In this document: positions 1 to 10,155 of the stretch, one piece after another
How positions within the stretch are numbered: the first letter of the stretch is position 1
Layout of the letters: each line of letters begins with the position of its first letter
Origin: DASQZJ01 sp035638775
GTDB taxonomy: Bacteria; Pseudomonadota; Gammaproteobacteria; UBA5335; SLRW01
Reading direction: 5' to 3'
DNA length: 47,230 bases
NCBI GenBank assembly: GCA_035638775.1
Contig: DASQZJ010000027.1
Location: forward strand, 1-47,230
Notes under the pieces: model-generated
What the model was told of the DNA's origin: nothing
The model's input: the letters and a program-made list of their open reading frames with translations, nothing else
Database searches by the model: none
Translations under genes and position numbers: made by a program

Positions 1-231
1 GCCGATTTCGGTGATGCGCCCCAGCAGGCCGCCGTTGGTGGCCACCTCGTCGCCCTTGCTGAGCGATTCCACCATCTTGCGGTGTTCCTTCGCCCGCTTG
101 ACCTGGGGCCGGATCAGCAGGAAGTAGAACAGGATGAACAGCACGACCAGCGGCAGCAGGCTCATCAGGGTATTCGGCTCCCCGCCGCCCGCGGACCCGG
201 CCGCCCACGCGTTCTGGATCAAAAAGCTCAT
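1..231 (-). CDS. yajC: Sec translocon accessory protein YajC (partial, C-terminus off window)
   Basis: The first 77 codons are visible, running off the left edge. The protein starts MSFLIQNAWA, then a Gly-rich linker, one strongly hydrophobic segment (about residues 23-42, containing LPLVVLFILFYFLL), then the basic IRPQVKRAKEHRKMVESL and KGDEVATNGGLLGRI. This single-membrane-span layout followed by a small cytoplasmic domain is the YajC pattern. YajC associates with SecDF and YidC at the inner membrane. It lies downstream of queA and tgt on the same strand, the usual gammaproteobacterial order, and secD would be expected next, beyond the window. Confidence 0.93.
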   Translation of the reverse strand, partial: MSFLIQNAWAAGSAGGGEPNTLMSLLPLVVLFILFYFLLIRPQVKRAKEHRKMVESLSKGDEVATNGGLLGRITEIG

Positions 232-318
232 GAAGGCTCCTTCCCGGTCGACTCGACGAGCTTCGCTAACAGGAAAAGCCCGCCGCGTATGCGCAGGCGG
301 GCGAAAAATTCCGCGCCA

Positions 319-1423
<1,105 letters not shown>

Positions 1424-1434
<11 letters not shown>

Positions 1435-2491
1435 CCGGCCCTTCCTTCCCGGTCTCGCGCACGCCGCCCGCGGGTGTCACCAGCATGGCGTCACCGTAGC
1501 TGAAGAAGCGGTAACGTTCGCTGACGGCATGGCGGTAGGCGCGCAGCACCGCATCCCGGCCCGCGAAAGCGCTTACCAGCATCAGCAGCGTCGATTGCGG
1601 CAGATGGAAGTTGGTCAACATCACGTCCACCACGCGGAACCGGAATCCCGGACGGATGAACAGCCGCGTCTCGCCGGTGAACGGCTCCAGCGCCCCGTGC
1701 GCGGCGGCACTCTCCAGCGCCCGCACCACGGTGGTGCCGATCGCCACCACGCGTCCGCCGGCGTCGCGGGTCCGCCGGACGCGCTCGCACAGCGCCGTGC
1801 CGACCTCCACGCGCTCGGCGTGCATGCGGTGCCGCTCGACGTCCTGCACCCGCACCGGCTGGAACGTCCCGACGCCCACGTGCAGGGTGACGAACGCATG
1901 CTCAAGGCCGCGCCGCTCCAGCACGGCGACCAGTGCCTCGTCGAAGTGCAGGCTCGCCGTGGGCGCGGCCACGGCCCCGGGCACCCGGGCGAACACGCTC
2001 TGGTAGCGTTCGCGGTCGTCGGGAGTGTCCGCTCGACGGATGTAGGGCGGCAGCGGCACGTGCCCGTGCCGCTCCAGCAGCTCCTCCGCCGGGACATCGC
2101 CCGTCACCCGCAGCTCCCGGAACTCGTCCCGGCGCGCCCCCGCCACGGCCTCCATCCCCCCCTCGAGCTGCAGTCGCTGGCCCTCGCGCAGCGGCTTGCT
2201 CGCCCGCACCTGCACCAGCAGGCGCTCCGGGCCCAGCACGCGCTCGACCATGACCTCCACCCGGCCGCCGCTCTCCTTGCGTCCGTGCAGCCGGGCCGGG
2301 ATCACGCGGGTGTCGTTGAACACCAGCAGGTCCCCCGGCCGCAGCAGCTCCGGCAGCTCGCGTACCCGGCGGTCTCGGATCGCTCCGGTGCCACCGTCCA
2401 GGCACAACAGGCGGCCGGCGGCACGCTCCGCGGGCGGGGCCTGCGCGATCAGCTCCTCGGGCAGATCGTAGTCGAACTCGCTGCGCTGCAT
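1424..2491 (-). CDS. queA: S-adenosylmethionine:tRNA ribosyltransferase-isomerase
   Basis: QueA transfers and isomerises the ribosyl group of AdoMet onto preQ1-tRNA to make epoxyqueuosine. The frame opens slightly upstream, but MQRSEFDYDLPEELIAQ is the canonical QueA N-terminus and gives 355 residues, close to the family length of about 356. Conserved blocks seen are FNDTRVIPARLHGRK, AAPTASLHFDEAL, LHVGVGTFQPVR and NFHLPQSTLLMLVSAFAG. It overlaps tgt by 11 bases, and together they supply the last steps of queuosine formation. It diverges from tRNA-Leu(CAA), with about 100 bases between for both promoters. Confidence 0.96.
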
Positions 2492-2560
2492 GGCGCGGGA
2501 TAGTAGCACGGGCCGCGAGGCGGGTTTGAGCGGCCCGGGGCATGGCGTATGATCGCTGGC

Positions 2561-2569
2561 TGGTATACT
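2561..2569 (+). promoter_or_regulatory. Extended -10 promoter for tRNA-Leu
   Basis: TGG followed by TATACT (2564-2569) fits an extended -10 element (TGN-TATAAT-like). Initiation would fall near 2576, about 12 bases before the mature tRNA 5' end at 2589. No good -35 hexamer is present at 16-18 bases, which is tolerated by extended -10 promoters. Confidence 0.5.
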
Positions 2570-2588
2570 GCTTCACAGGCATCCAGCA

Positions 2589-2674
2589 GCCGGAGTGGCG
2601 GAACCGGTAGACGCGCGGCACTCAAAATGCCGTGGGCTTTGCCCGTGAGAGTTCGAGTCTCTCCTCCGGCACCA
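2589..2674 (+). tRNA. tRNA-Leu (anticodon CAA)
   Basis: An 86-base type II tRNA with encoded CCA. The acceptor GCCGGAG pairs with CTCCGGC (2664-2670), the discriminator is A2671 and CCA is 2672-2674. The anticodon stem CGGCA/TGCCG encloses the loop CTCAAAA (2621-2627), giving anticodon CAA at 2623-2625, which reads UUG. A long variable arm (TGGGCTTTGCCCG) and the T-arm GAGAG-TTCGAGT-CTCTC are intact. It lies between divergent queA and the NUDIX gene. Confidence 0.97.
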
Positions 2675-2737
2675 TCCGAGCCCCGTTCCCCGCCGGTGGC
2701 CTTGCGCCCCGCGGGCGAGCCCGCCGGGAACGAACCG

Positions 2738-3286
2738 ATGAAGTACTGCAGCAACTGCGGCCAACCCGTCAGCGTCCGCGTCCCCGCCGGCGACACGCTG
2801 CCGCGGTATGTCTGCGACGCCTGCGACACGGTTCACTATCAGAACCCCCGCATGGTGGTGGGCTGCATCCCGCAGTGGGAGGACAAGGTGCTGCTGTGCC
2901 AGCGCGCGATCGAGCCGCGCTCGGGATTCTGGACCCTGCCCGCGGGATACCTGGAGAAAGGCGAGACCACGCTGGAGGGAGCCGCGCGCGAGACGCTCGA
3001 GGAGGCCAACGCGCGGGTCGCCATCGACGCCCTGCACACCATGGTCAACCTGCCGCACATCGACCAGGTCTACCTGATCTTCCGGGCCCGGCTGCTCGAT
3101 CTCGATTTCTCGCCCGGGGAGGAATCCCTGGAGACCGGCCTGTTCGAACGCGCGCAGATCCCCTGGGACCGGCTCGCCTTTCCCACGATCACCTACGCCC
3201 TCGAGCGCTATTTCGAGGACCTGGACCGGGGCGAGTTCCGGACCCGGGTCAAGGACATGATCTTCCGCCGGCGCATCGAGGAGTGA
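2738..3286 (+). CDS. Zinc-ribbon NUDIX hydrolase
   Basis: The 182-residue protein begins MKYCSNCGQPV. A four-cysteine zinc ribbon (CSNCG ... CDACD, residues about 4-30) precedes a NUDIX fold. The NUDIX box is GYLEKGETTLEGAARETLEEANA (GX5EX7REUXEE), with Asn where the consensus has the last Gly, a substitution common in this subgroup. NUDIX enzymes hydrolyse nucleoside diphosphate-linked compounds; the substrate cannot be read here. The ribbon recalls NudC, but the protein is much shorter than NudC (about 257 residues) and is a different subfamily. The frame extends upstream through the tRNA, so the first ATG after the tRNA, at 2738, is chosen. Confidence 0.88.
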   Translation: MKYCSNCGQPVSVRVPAGDTLPRYVCDACDTVHYQNPRMVVGCIPQWEDKVLLCQRAIEPRSGFWTLPAGYLEKGETTLEGAARETLEEANARVAIDALHTMVNLPHIDQVYLIFRARLLDLDFSPGEESLETGLFERAQIPWDRLAFPTITYALERYFEDLDRGEFRTRVKDMIFRRRIEE

Positions 3287-3459
3287 GCGGCGCAGCGAAA
3301 GCCGAACGCCGGGATCTGGCATTACCGCTGAGCGGCTTAGTATCATGATCGACCATCTTCTCGAAGGTATCCCGCGGTCTGCGGCGCCTTCGGTCGTGCA
3401 CCCGCGTGCCCGGCCGGCGGCATCTCCGGACCGCCCGGCGTTCCCGACCGGAGCAGAGC

Positions 3460-3783
3460 ATGACCTACGTCGTCACTGAGAACTGCATCAAGTGCAAGTA
3501 CACCGATTGCGTGGAGGTGTGCCCGGTGGACTGCTTCCACGAGGGTCCCAACTTCCTCGTGATCGACCCCGAGGAGTGCATCGACTGCACCCTGTGCGAA
3601 CCCGAATGCCCGGTCGATGCCATCCTCTCCGAGGACGACCTGCCGGACGATCAGCAGCACTTCCTCGAACTCAATGCCGAGCTCGCCCAGCAGTGGCCGG
3701 TGATCACCGAGATGAAGCCCGCCCCGAAGGACGCCAAGGAATGGGAGGACGTCCCCGGCAAGCTGAAGCACCTGGAGCGGTAG
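3460..3783 (+). CDS. fdxA: 7Fe ferredoxin FdxA ([3Fe-4S][4Fe-4S])
   Basis: A 107-residue protein starting MTYVVTENCIKCKYTDCVEVCP, nearly identical in layout to FdxA/FdI of Pseudomonas and Azotobacter. Cysteines occur in CIKCKYTDCVEVCPVDCF and CIDCTLCEPECPV, giving one 3Fe-4S and one 4Fe-4S cluster, followed by the usual acidic C-terminal extension ending KHLER. GGAG (3450-3453) lies 6 bases before the ATG and supports this start over an in-frame upstream one. In many gammaproteobacteria fdxA sits next to mutS; here mutS is about 36 kb away. The electron-transfer partner is unknown. Confidence 0.94.
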   Translation: MTYVVTENCIKCKYTDCVEVCPVDCFHEGPNFLVIDPEECIDCTLCEPECPVDAILSEDDLPDDQQHFLELNAELAQQWPVITEMKPAPKDAKEWEDVPGKLKHLER

Positions 3784-3799
3784 CGACGGGACTCCGCCC

Positions 3800-6751
3800 G
3801 TGGCAGGCCCCGCCATGGTTTCGACCGGCGTTACCTGGATACCCTGCGACCACGATCCGCTGGCCCACGTGGCGGACCTGGCCCTGTCGCTGGCCGGTGA
3901 TCGCCTGCCCGACCTCGACCACGTAGAGATCCTGCTCCCGTCCATGCACGCGGCGCCCCGCCTGCGGCGGCTGCTGCTGGAGCGGGCCTCCGCCGCCGGA
4001 CACCCGGCCCTGCTCGGCCCCCGAATGGGCTCGCTGCGCGACTGGGCCGGCCGGAATCCCTCCAGTCTTCCCGTCGTGCCCCCCGTGCGGCGCGAGTTCC
4101 TGATGGTCGATTCCCTGCGCGGCCACCGCGACCTGTACGGCCGCGGGGACCCCTGGCAGCTCGCCGAGTCGCTGCTGGAACTGTTCGACGAGCTGACGCT
4201 CTCCGGAGCCCGCCCGCCGGGCTCCCTGCCGGCGTTCCTTGCCACCGTGGGGAAAGCGTACGGGGTACCCGGCGAGCGCCCCGAGCCGCTCGGCCGCGAG
4301 GCCCGGCTGGTGCACACCCTCTGGCGCGCCTGGCTTTCCGCCGACGAGGACGGGCCGCTCGACCCGACCGTCGCCTATCTGCACGCCCTGCATGCGCGCT
4401 GCCGCGAGCTGCCCGGCGAGTGCCACCTGATCCTGGCCGGCTTCGACGCCCTGGCAGCGGCGGAGTGCGCCGCGCTCGGGCCGCTCGTACGCGACGGCCG
4501 CGCACACCTGGTGCTGCACGGCATGCCCGCCGCCGGGCGTCCCCACCGCCCGCTGCGGCGCCTGGCGGAGCGCCTGCAGGCATCGCCGGCGCCGGCCCCG
4601 GAGCCCCCCGCCTTCGAGGCATGCCTGGAACGGGTCTACACCGCCGGGTCGGACCCCGATGCGGTGCCGCTGGCCGAACGCGCACGCGCCTTCGCCGGGG
4701 CGCACGAACGCAGCCCGCTGCAGGGCCGGCTCGCCTGTTTCCTCGCCGACGATCCCGAGCACGAGGCGCGCGCGGTGGACCTCCAGATCCGGCGCTGGCT
4801 GCTCGCATCCGGACCGCCGGCCCGTATCGGCGTGGTCACGGACGACCGCCGCCTGGCGCGACGGCTGCGGGCCCTGCTCGAACGCGCCGCCATCGGGCTG
4901 GTCGACAGCGGCGGCTGGGCGCTGTCCACTACCCGCGCCGCGGCCACCCTGGAGCGCTGGATGCAGGCCGTGGAAACGGGTTTCCACCACGAACCGCTGC
5001 TCGACCTGCTGAAGTCGGGACTGGCCGTGTCTCCACCCGAGCGGGAGGAGCTGATCGAGACCGTCTACCGGCTCGAGCAGGACATCGTGCGTCGCGAGAA
5101 CATCGCCAGCGGCCTGGAGCGCATGCGCGAGCAGCTCGGGCGGCGCGGCGCGCGCCTGCCGGAGGACTGGGCGGCCCGCTGGGCGCCGCCCGTCGGGCGC
5201 CTCCTGGACCGGCTCGAGCATGCCGCGCGGCCCCTGGCGGACCGGCTGGAACGCGCCTGCCCTCCCGGGGAGCTGCTGCAGGCGCTGCGGGAGAGCCTCG
5301 CACGCCTGGGCATGCAGGACGCGCTGGGCGCCGACGCCGCCGGCAACGAGCTGCTGGCGCTGCTCGAGCGGCTGCAGCAGGCGCTGGGCGACGAGCCTTC
5401 CACGCTGCACTGGGCGGAGTTTCGTGGCTGGCTCGGCCGCCGGTTCGAGCGCGAGCTGTTCCGGCCCGCGGGCACCGCCGGTCGCGTGTTCCTGCTGAAC
5501 CTCGACGACACGCAGCTGGCGCGCTTCGATGCCCTGGTCATTGCCGGCGCCGATCGCGGCCGGCTGCCCGGGCGAGCCGCGGTCTCCCCGTTCTTCAACG
5601 ACGCGGTACGCGCCGAGCTCGGCCTGGAGACGGCAGAGGAGGCCGTCGACCGCCGCCTCCACCGGTTCCGCCGGCTGCTGGCCGCGGCGCCGCGAATCGT
5701 GATCACGCACGCCCGCGAGAGCGGCGGCGAGCCGCAGCTGGCCAGCCCCTGGGTGATCGCCCTGGAACGCTTCCATACGCTCGCCTGGGGCGAATCGCTC
5801 TACGACGACACGCCCGCGCGCCTGCTGGAAGACCCCCGCAGCCAGGTACGGTCCGCGGCCGCCGACGCGGCCCCGCCCGAGCGATCGGGGCTGCCGCGGC
5901 CGGCTCTCGCGGCCGCCTCGATGCTGCCGCGGCGCCTTTCGGTGTCCGGGCACCAGCGACTGATCGACTGTCCGTACCGCTTCTACGCCGCCGACGTGCT
6001 GCAGCTCAAGCCGCCGGACGAGATCCGCGAGATGCTCGAGAAGGCCGACTACGGCGAGAAAGTCCATCGCTGCCTGGAGGCGTTCCACCACGGCGTGGAC
6101 GACCTGCCGGGGCCTTTCGGCCGCGTGGTCGACGCAAGCACCCGGGATGCGGCGGAGTCCCTGCTGCGCGAGATCAGCGAGGCGGAGTTCCGCCGCGGCC
6201 TGGAGGACAACTTCGAGCACCGGGCCTGGCTGCGGCGCTGGCTGGAGCTGATCCCCGCCTACCTGGACTGGGAGATCGGCGAACAGCAGCGATGGCGGCC
6301 GTGGCTGGCGGAGCAGCGGGTCGAGGTGGCGCTCACCGATGGCATCGCCCTGCGTGGCCGCCTGGACCGGATCGACCGCGACGGCGGGGACCTGACCGTG
6401 ATCGACTACAAGACCGGCAGCGTGCCGCGCAGCCGGGAGGTCAGGGACGGGGAGGCGGTACAGCTTCCGAGCTACGCCATGCTCGTCCCGGCGCTGGCGG
6501 CCGGCCCGTGCCGCCGGCTGGTCTATCTGAAGATGGATGCCCGTGCCGTGAGCGACCGCCCGTCGCTGCAGGACGACGAGGTCGAGGCGCTCACCGCCGC
6601 CGTCGACCGGCGCCTGCGGCAGGCCCTGGGGTCGATCGCCGCCGGCGCCGACCTGCCCGCCTGGGGCGATCCCGACACCTGCGCCCGCTGCGAGTTCGCC
6701 GGTGTCTGTCGGCGCCAGGCCTGGGAGCAGCCGCTGGAGGATGACCCGTGA
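3800..6751 (+). CDS. AddB-like double-strand break repair nuclease (PD-(D/E)XK, Fe-S)
   Basis: A 983-residue protein with the shape of proteobacterial AddB: an N-terminal inactivated helicase-like part (VEILLPSMHAAPRLRRLLL; no Walker A motif seen) and a C-terminal RecB-type nuclease. The nuclease core is ALRGRLDRIDRDGGDLTVIDYKTGS (about residues 850-873), flanked by cysteines in LIDCPYRFY (about 724) and CARCEFAGVC (about 961-970), the AddB-type 4Fe-4S clasp. Its stop overlaps the GTG of the AddA-like gene by four bases (GTGA), implying coupled expression. Start is GTG 3800; an ATG at 3815 is a plausible alternative. The pair should resect double-strand breaks for RecA loading. Confidence 0.85.
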   Translation: MAGPAMVSTGVTWIPCDHDPLAHVADLALSLAGDRLPDLDHVEILLPSMHAAPRLRRLLLERASAAGHPALLGPRMGSLRDWAGRNPSSLPVVPPVRREFLMVDSLRGHRDLYGRGDPWQLAESLLELFDELTLSGARPPGSLPAFLATVGKAYGVPGERPEPLGREARLVHTLWRAWLSADEDGPLDPTVAYLHALHARCRELPGECHLILAGFDALAAAECAALGPLVRDGRAHLVLHGMPAAGRPHRPLRRLAERLQASPAPAPEPPAFEACLERVYTAGSDPDAVPLAERARAFAGAHERSPLQGRLACFLADDPEHEARAVDLQIRRWLLASGPPARIGVVTDDRRLARRLRALLERAAIGLVDSGGWALSTTRAAATLERWMQAVETGFHHEPLLDLLKSGLAVSPPEREELIETVYRLEQDIVRRENIASGLERMREQLGRRGARLPEDWAARWAPPVGRLLDRLEHAARPLADRLERACPPGELLQALRESLARLGMQDALGADAAGNELLALLERLQQALGDEPSTLHWAEFRGWLGRRFERELFRPAGTAGRVFLLNLDDTQLARFDALVIAGADRGRLPGRAAVSPFFNDAVRAELGLETAEEAVDRRLHRFRRLLAAAPRIVITHARESGGEPQLASPWVIALERFHTLAWGESLYDDTPARLLEDPRSQVRSAAADAAPPERSGLPRPALAAASMLPRRLSVSGHQRLIDCPYRFYAADVLQLKPPDEIREMLEKADYGEKVHRCLEAFHHGVDDLPGPFGRVVDASTRDAAESLLREISEAEFRRGLEDNFEHRAWLRRWLELIPAYLDWEIGEQQRWRPWLAEQRVEVALTDGIALRGRLDRIDRDGGDLTVIDYKTGSVPRSREVRDGEAVQLPSYAMLVPALAAGPCRRLVYLKMDARAVSDRPSLQDDEVEALTAAVDRRLRQALGSIAAGADLPAWGDPDTCARCEFAGVCRRQAWEQPLEDDP

Positions 6752-9700
6752 GCGTCGCCGGGGACGGCCCGGAAAGCACCGCGGCGGCCACCGATCCGCG
6801 CCGCAGCGCCAGCGTCGCGGCCTCGGCCGGCAGCGGCAAGACCTGGCTTCTGGTCAGCCGGGTGCTGCGCCTGCTGCTGGACGGCGTGGCGCCCGACGCG
6901 ATCCTCGCCGTGACCTTCACGCGCAAGGCGGCGGCGGAGATGGTGGACCGCGTTCTGGAGCGGTTGTCCGGATGGGTGGACCTGGACGATGCCGCGCTGG
7001 ATGCCGCCCTGCGCGAGACGGGCCTGGAGGAATCCGGCGCGGCCGACAGGCGCCGGGCGCGGGGGCTCTACGAGGCACTGCTGCTGGGTCCCCGGGACTT
7101 CCGCGCGACGACATTCCACGCGTTCTGCCAGGAGGTGCTGCAGCGTTTTCCGCTGGAGGCCGACGTGCCCCCCGGGTTCGAGCTCCTGGAGAGCGACGGG
7201 CCGCTGCGCCGGGAGGCGATGGACCAGGTCATCGCCGAGGCGAGCCGCGATCCCGACGGCGAGCTCGCCGCGGACCTGGAATGCCTCCTGCAGGGCTGCG
7301 GCGGCATGCAGAACCTGATCGACTGCCTCGCCGGGCTGCTGGACCGGCGCGCCGACTGGTGGGCCTGGACGACGGCCGTGCCGGACCCGGCGGCCGGCCT
7401 GCCGGCATTCTTCGGGGTCGAGCCGGGCCGCGATATCCCCGGCGGCTTCCTGGCCGACCGGGGGCACGAGGTGACGGAGTACGTCGCACTGCTGGCGGGC
7501 CACGGCGCGGCCAGCTGGCGCAAGTTCGCGGCCGGCCTGGAGCAGGCCCGTGCCGCAGGCGCCGGCGCCCTGATCGACGCGCTGGACGCGGTGCTGCACA
7601 GGCAGGACGGGGAGCCGCGCAACCCGCCGGCACGCAGCGCCCTGGTCAAGTCCCTGGGCGCGGCGCGCGCCGACCGCCTGCTGACGCTGCACGAGGCGCT
7701 CGGTGACGTCGTCCGGTCGCTGCAGGAGCAGCGGCGTGCACAGGCCAATCTTGCCCTGAACACTGCCTGGTACCGGGCCGGGGAGGCGCTGATCGAGCGC
7801 TACCAGGAGCTGAAGCAGGAGCAGCGACTGCTGGACTTCGCGGACCTGGAGTGGCGCACCTATCGCCTGCTCAGCGGTGCCGGGCAGGCCCAGTGGGTCC
7901 AGTACAAGCTCGATCAGCGCATCGAGCACGTGCTGGTGGACGAGTTCCAGGACACCAACCCCACCCAGTGGGCCCTGCTGCTGCCCTTGCTGGAGGAGAT
8001 GGAAGTCGCCGCCGAACGCCACCGCAGCGCCTTCCTGGTGGGCGACCCAAAGCAGTCCATCTACGGCTTCCGCCGGGCCGACCCGCGGCTGCTGGACGAG
8101 GCCCAGGCCTGGATGGTGCACCATCTCGACGCGCAGCCCCTTGCCCTGAGCCGTTCCCGGCGTTCGGCCCCGGCCGTCATGCAGCTGGCCAACGCGCTGT
8201 TCGGCGAGTCCGGCCCCGCGCGGATGGACGGCTTCCCGCGGCACGAGACCCACCGCGGGTCGCTCTGGGGCCGGGTGACGCTGCTGCCGCCGGCGGGCCC
8301 GGAGCAGGCCGCGGAGGATCCCGTCGCGGGCCTGCGCGATCCGCTTCAGACACCGCGGCCGGTGCGCCACGACCCCCGCCACTACGCCGAGGGCTGCCGC
8401 ATCGCGACCGAGATCCGCGCCCTGCTGGAGGCCGGGACGCTGGTGGACGAGGAGGACCGGGCCCGGCCGCTGACCTGCGACGATGTGCTGATCCTGCTGC
8501 GCGCCCGCCGCCACGCGGCGGACATGGAACAGGCCCTGCGCGACCACGGGCTGCCGTATGTCGGCACGGAGCGCGGCACGCTGCTGGACTGCCTGGAGAT
8601 CGACGACCTGGTGAAGCTGCTGACGGTGCTGGTCACGCCGTTCGACGACCTGGCGCTGGCGCAGGTGCTGCGTTCGCCGGTGTTCGACGCCGGCGACGCG
8701 GACCTCATGGCGCTCGCGCGAAGGCGGGGGGACTGGATGACCCGGCTGCGGGAAGCGGCTGCCGACGCGCCCGCGGGCAGCCCGCTCGCGCGCTCCGCGA
8801 CGCTGTTGCCGCGCTGGCGGGACCTGACCGCCACGCTGCCGGTCCACGATCTCGTCGATCGCATCTACCATGAAGGGGCGGTGCCGCAGCGCTACGCGGC
8901 GGCGTTCCCGGCCCACCTCGGATCACGCGTGCAGGGCAACCTGGACCGCTTCGTCGAGCTGGCCCTGGAGCTGGACAGCGGCCGTTATCCGAGCCTGGGA
9001 CGTTTTCTCGCCGAGCTGCGCCAGCGCGCGGCCGAGGGCGCGGACGCGCCGGACCAGGCGCCGGCCACCTCCAGCCAGCCGCGGGTCCGCATCCTGACCA
9101 TCCACGGCGCAAAGGGCCTGGAAGCGCCGGTGGTGTTCGTCGCGGACGCCGGCCCGTCGGGCCGCGGCCATGCCGCCTGGCAGCCGCTGGTCGACTGGCC
9201 GGCCGGTGCCACGCGCCCCGAGCGCATCGTCCTGCGTCCCCGCGTGCAGCAGATGGACCCCGCCACCACGGCGCTGGCCTCGGCCGGCGAAGAGGCCGAC
9301 CGCCGCGAGGAGAGCAATCTCCTCTACGTCGCCCTGACGCGGGCCCGGCAGCTGCTCTACGTTTCGGGCTGCACTGACCACCGGGGGGAGCTCGGCGATT
9401 CCTGGTACGCGCATGTCGCCCACGCCCTGGAAGCCGCCGGCGCCCGCTCGGAAGCGGACGGGCGCCGGGTCCTGGAGACCGGCCGCATGCCGACCGCCGC
9501 GGCCCCGGGAACGGCACCGGCCCCGCGGCCCGCGCCACGACCGGAGCCGGGCCTGTCACGGCCGCTCGAGCAGGCCCACGGCGAGACGGAGGCCCACCCG
9601 AGCGAGGCCGCCGCGCCGCCCGGGCCGGGCCGCGGCGATGACCACGCCCGGCTGCGGGGAATCGCCGTGCACCGGCTGCTGGAGTGGCTCACCCGGGAAC

Positions 9701-10125
9701 CGTCGCCGGATCCGGCAACGCTGCCGGAGGCGCTGGCCGGTGAGCTCGGCATCGCGCCGGGGGCGATTCCGCTGGAAGGCTGGCTCGCCGAAGCGCGGGC
9801 GCTGGTGTCCCGCCCCGCCCTCGCCCACCTGTTCGATCGCGCGCGCTTCGACGCCGCCTGGAACGAGGTCCCGGTGAGCTGCCGCGAGGCGGACCGCGTC
9901 GTGTACGGGGTCGTCGACCGCCTGGTGCTGCGCGGCGACGAAGTCTGGCTGATCGACTACAAGACCGGCGAGCACCCCGGTGCGGACGACGACGCGTGGC
10001 TCGCGGCGTACGCCCCGCAATTGCGCCTGTATGCCGCCGCCGTGAGCCGCCTCTGGCCCGACCGTCGGACGCGCGCGGCCCTGCTGCTGACGCCCGCGGG
10101 ACGCCTGGTCGAACTGCCGTACTGA
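6748..10125 (+). CDS. AddA-like UvrD/Rep helicase-exonuclease
   Basis: A 1125-residue superfamily 1A helicase fused to a C-terminal RecB-family nuclease. Visible motifs are Walker A ASAGSGKT (25-32), motif Ia VTFTRKAAAEM, DEADbox-like VLVDEFQDTNPTQW (about 396-409), motif III VGDPKQSIYGFRRAD (about 430), TIHGAKGLEAPVVFV, motif VI LLYVALTRARQLLYVSG, and nuclease VDRLVLRGDEVWLIDYKTGE (about 1055-1072). GTG start overlaps the upstream nuclease stop. AddA and RecB are related, but absence of recC/recD and pairing with an AddB-like Fe-S nuclease argue for an AddAB-type complex. Confidence 0.88.
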   Translation: MSVAGDGPESTAAATDPRRSASVAASAGSGKTWLLVSRVLRLLLDGVAPDAILAVTFTRKAAAEMVDRVLERLSGWVDLDDAALDAALRETGLEESGAADRRRARGLYEALLLGPRDFRATTFHAFCQEVLQRFPLEADVPPGFELLESDGPLRREAMDQVIAEASRDPDGELAADLECLLQGCGGMQNLIDCLAGLLDRRADWWAWTTAVPDPAAGLPAFFGVEPGRDIPGGFLADRGHEVTEYVALLAGHGAASWRKFAAGLEQARAAGAGALIDALDAVLHRQDGEPRNPPARSALVKSLGAARADRLLTLHEALGDVVRSLQEQRRAQANLALNTAWYRAGEALIERYQELKQEQRLLDFADLEWRTYRLLSGAGQAQWVQYKLDQRIEHVLVDEFQDTNPTQWALLLPLLEEMEVAAERHRSAFLVGDPKQSIYGFRRADPRLLDEAQAWMVHHLDAQPLALSRSRRSAPAVMQLANALFGESGPARMDGFPRHETHRGSLWGRVTLLPPAGPEQAAEDPVAGLRDPLQTPRPVRHDPRHYAEGCRIATEIRALLEAGTLVDEEDRARPLTCDDVLILLRARRHAADMEQALRDHGLPYVGTERGTLLDCLEIDDLVKLLTVLVTPFDDLALAQVLRSPVFDAGDADLMALARRRGDWMTRLREAAADAPAGSPLARSATLLPRWRDLTATLPVHDLVDRIYHEGAVPQRYAAAFPAHLGSRVQGNLDRFVELALELDSGRYPSLGRFLAELRQRAAEGADAPDQAPATSSQPRVRILTIHGAKGLEAPVVFVADAGPSGRGHAAWQPLVDWPAGATRPERIVLRPRVQQMDPATTALASAGEEADRREESNLLYVALTRARQLLYVSGCTDHRGELGDSWYAHVAHALEAAGARSEADGRRVLETGRMPTAAAPGTAPAPRPAPRPEPGLSRPLEQAHGETEAHPSEAAAPPGPGRGDDHARLRGIAVHRLLEWLTREPSPDPATLPEALAGELGIAPGAIPLEGWLAEARALVSRPALAHLFDRARFDAAWNEVPVSCREADRVVYGVVDRLVLRGDEVWLIDYKTGEHPGADDDAWLAAYAPQLRLYAAAVSRLWPDRRTRAALLLTPAGRLVELPY

Positions 10126-10155
10126 CGCGCCCGCCGCCTGCCGCACCAGGACGGC

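Noticed and set aside
2738..3286. NADH pyrophosphatase NudC
   Set aside because: The zinc ribbon is at the extreme N-terminus and the protein is only 182 residues, lacking the NudC N-terminal domain and its downstream SQPWPFP-type motif.
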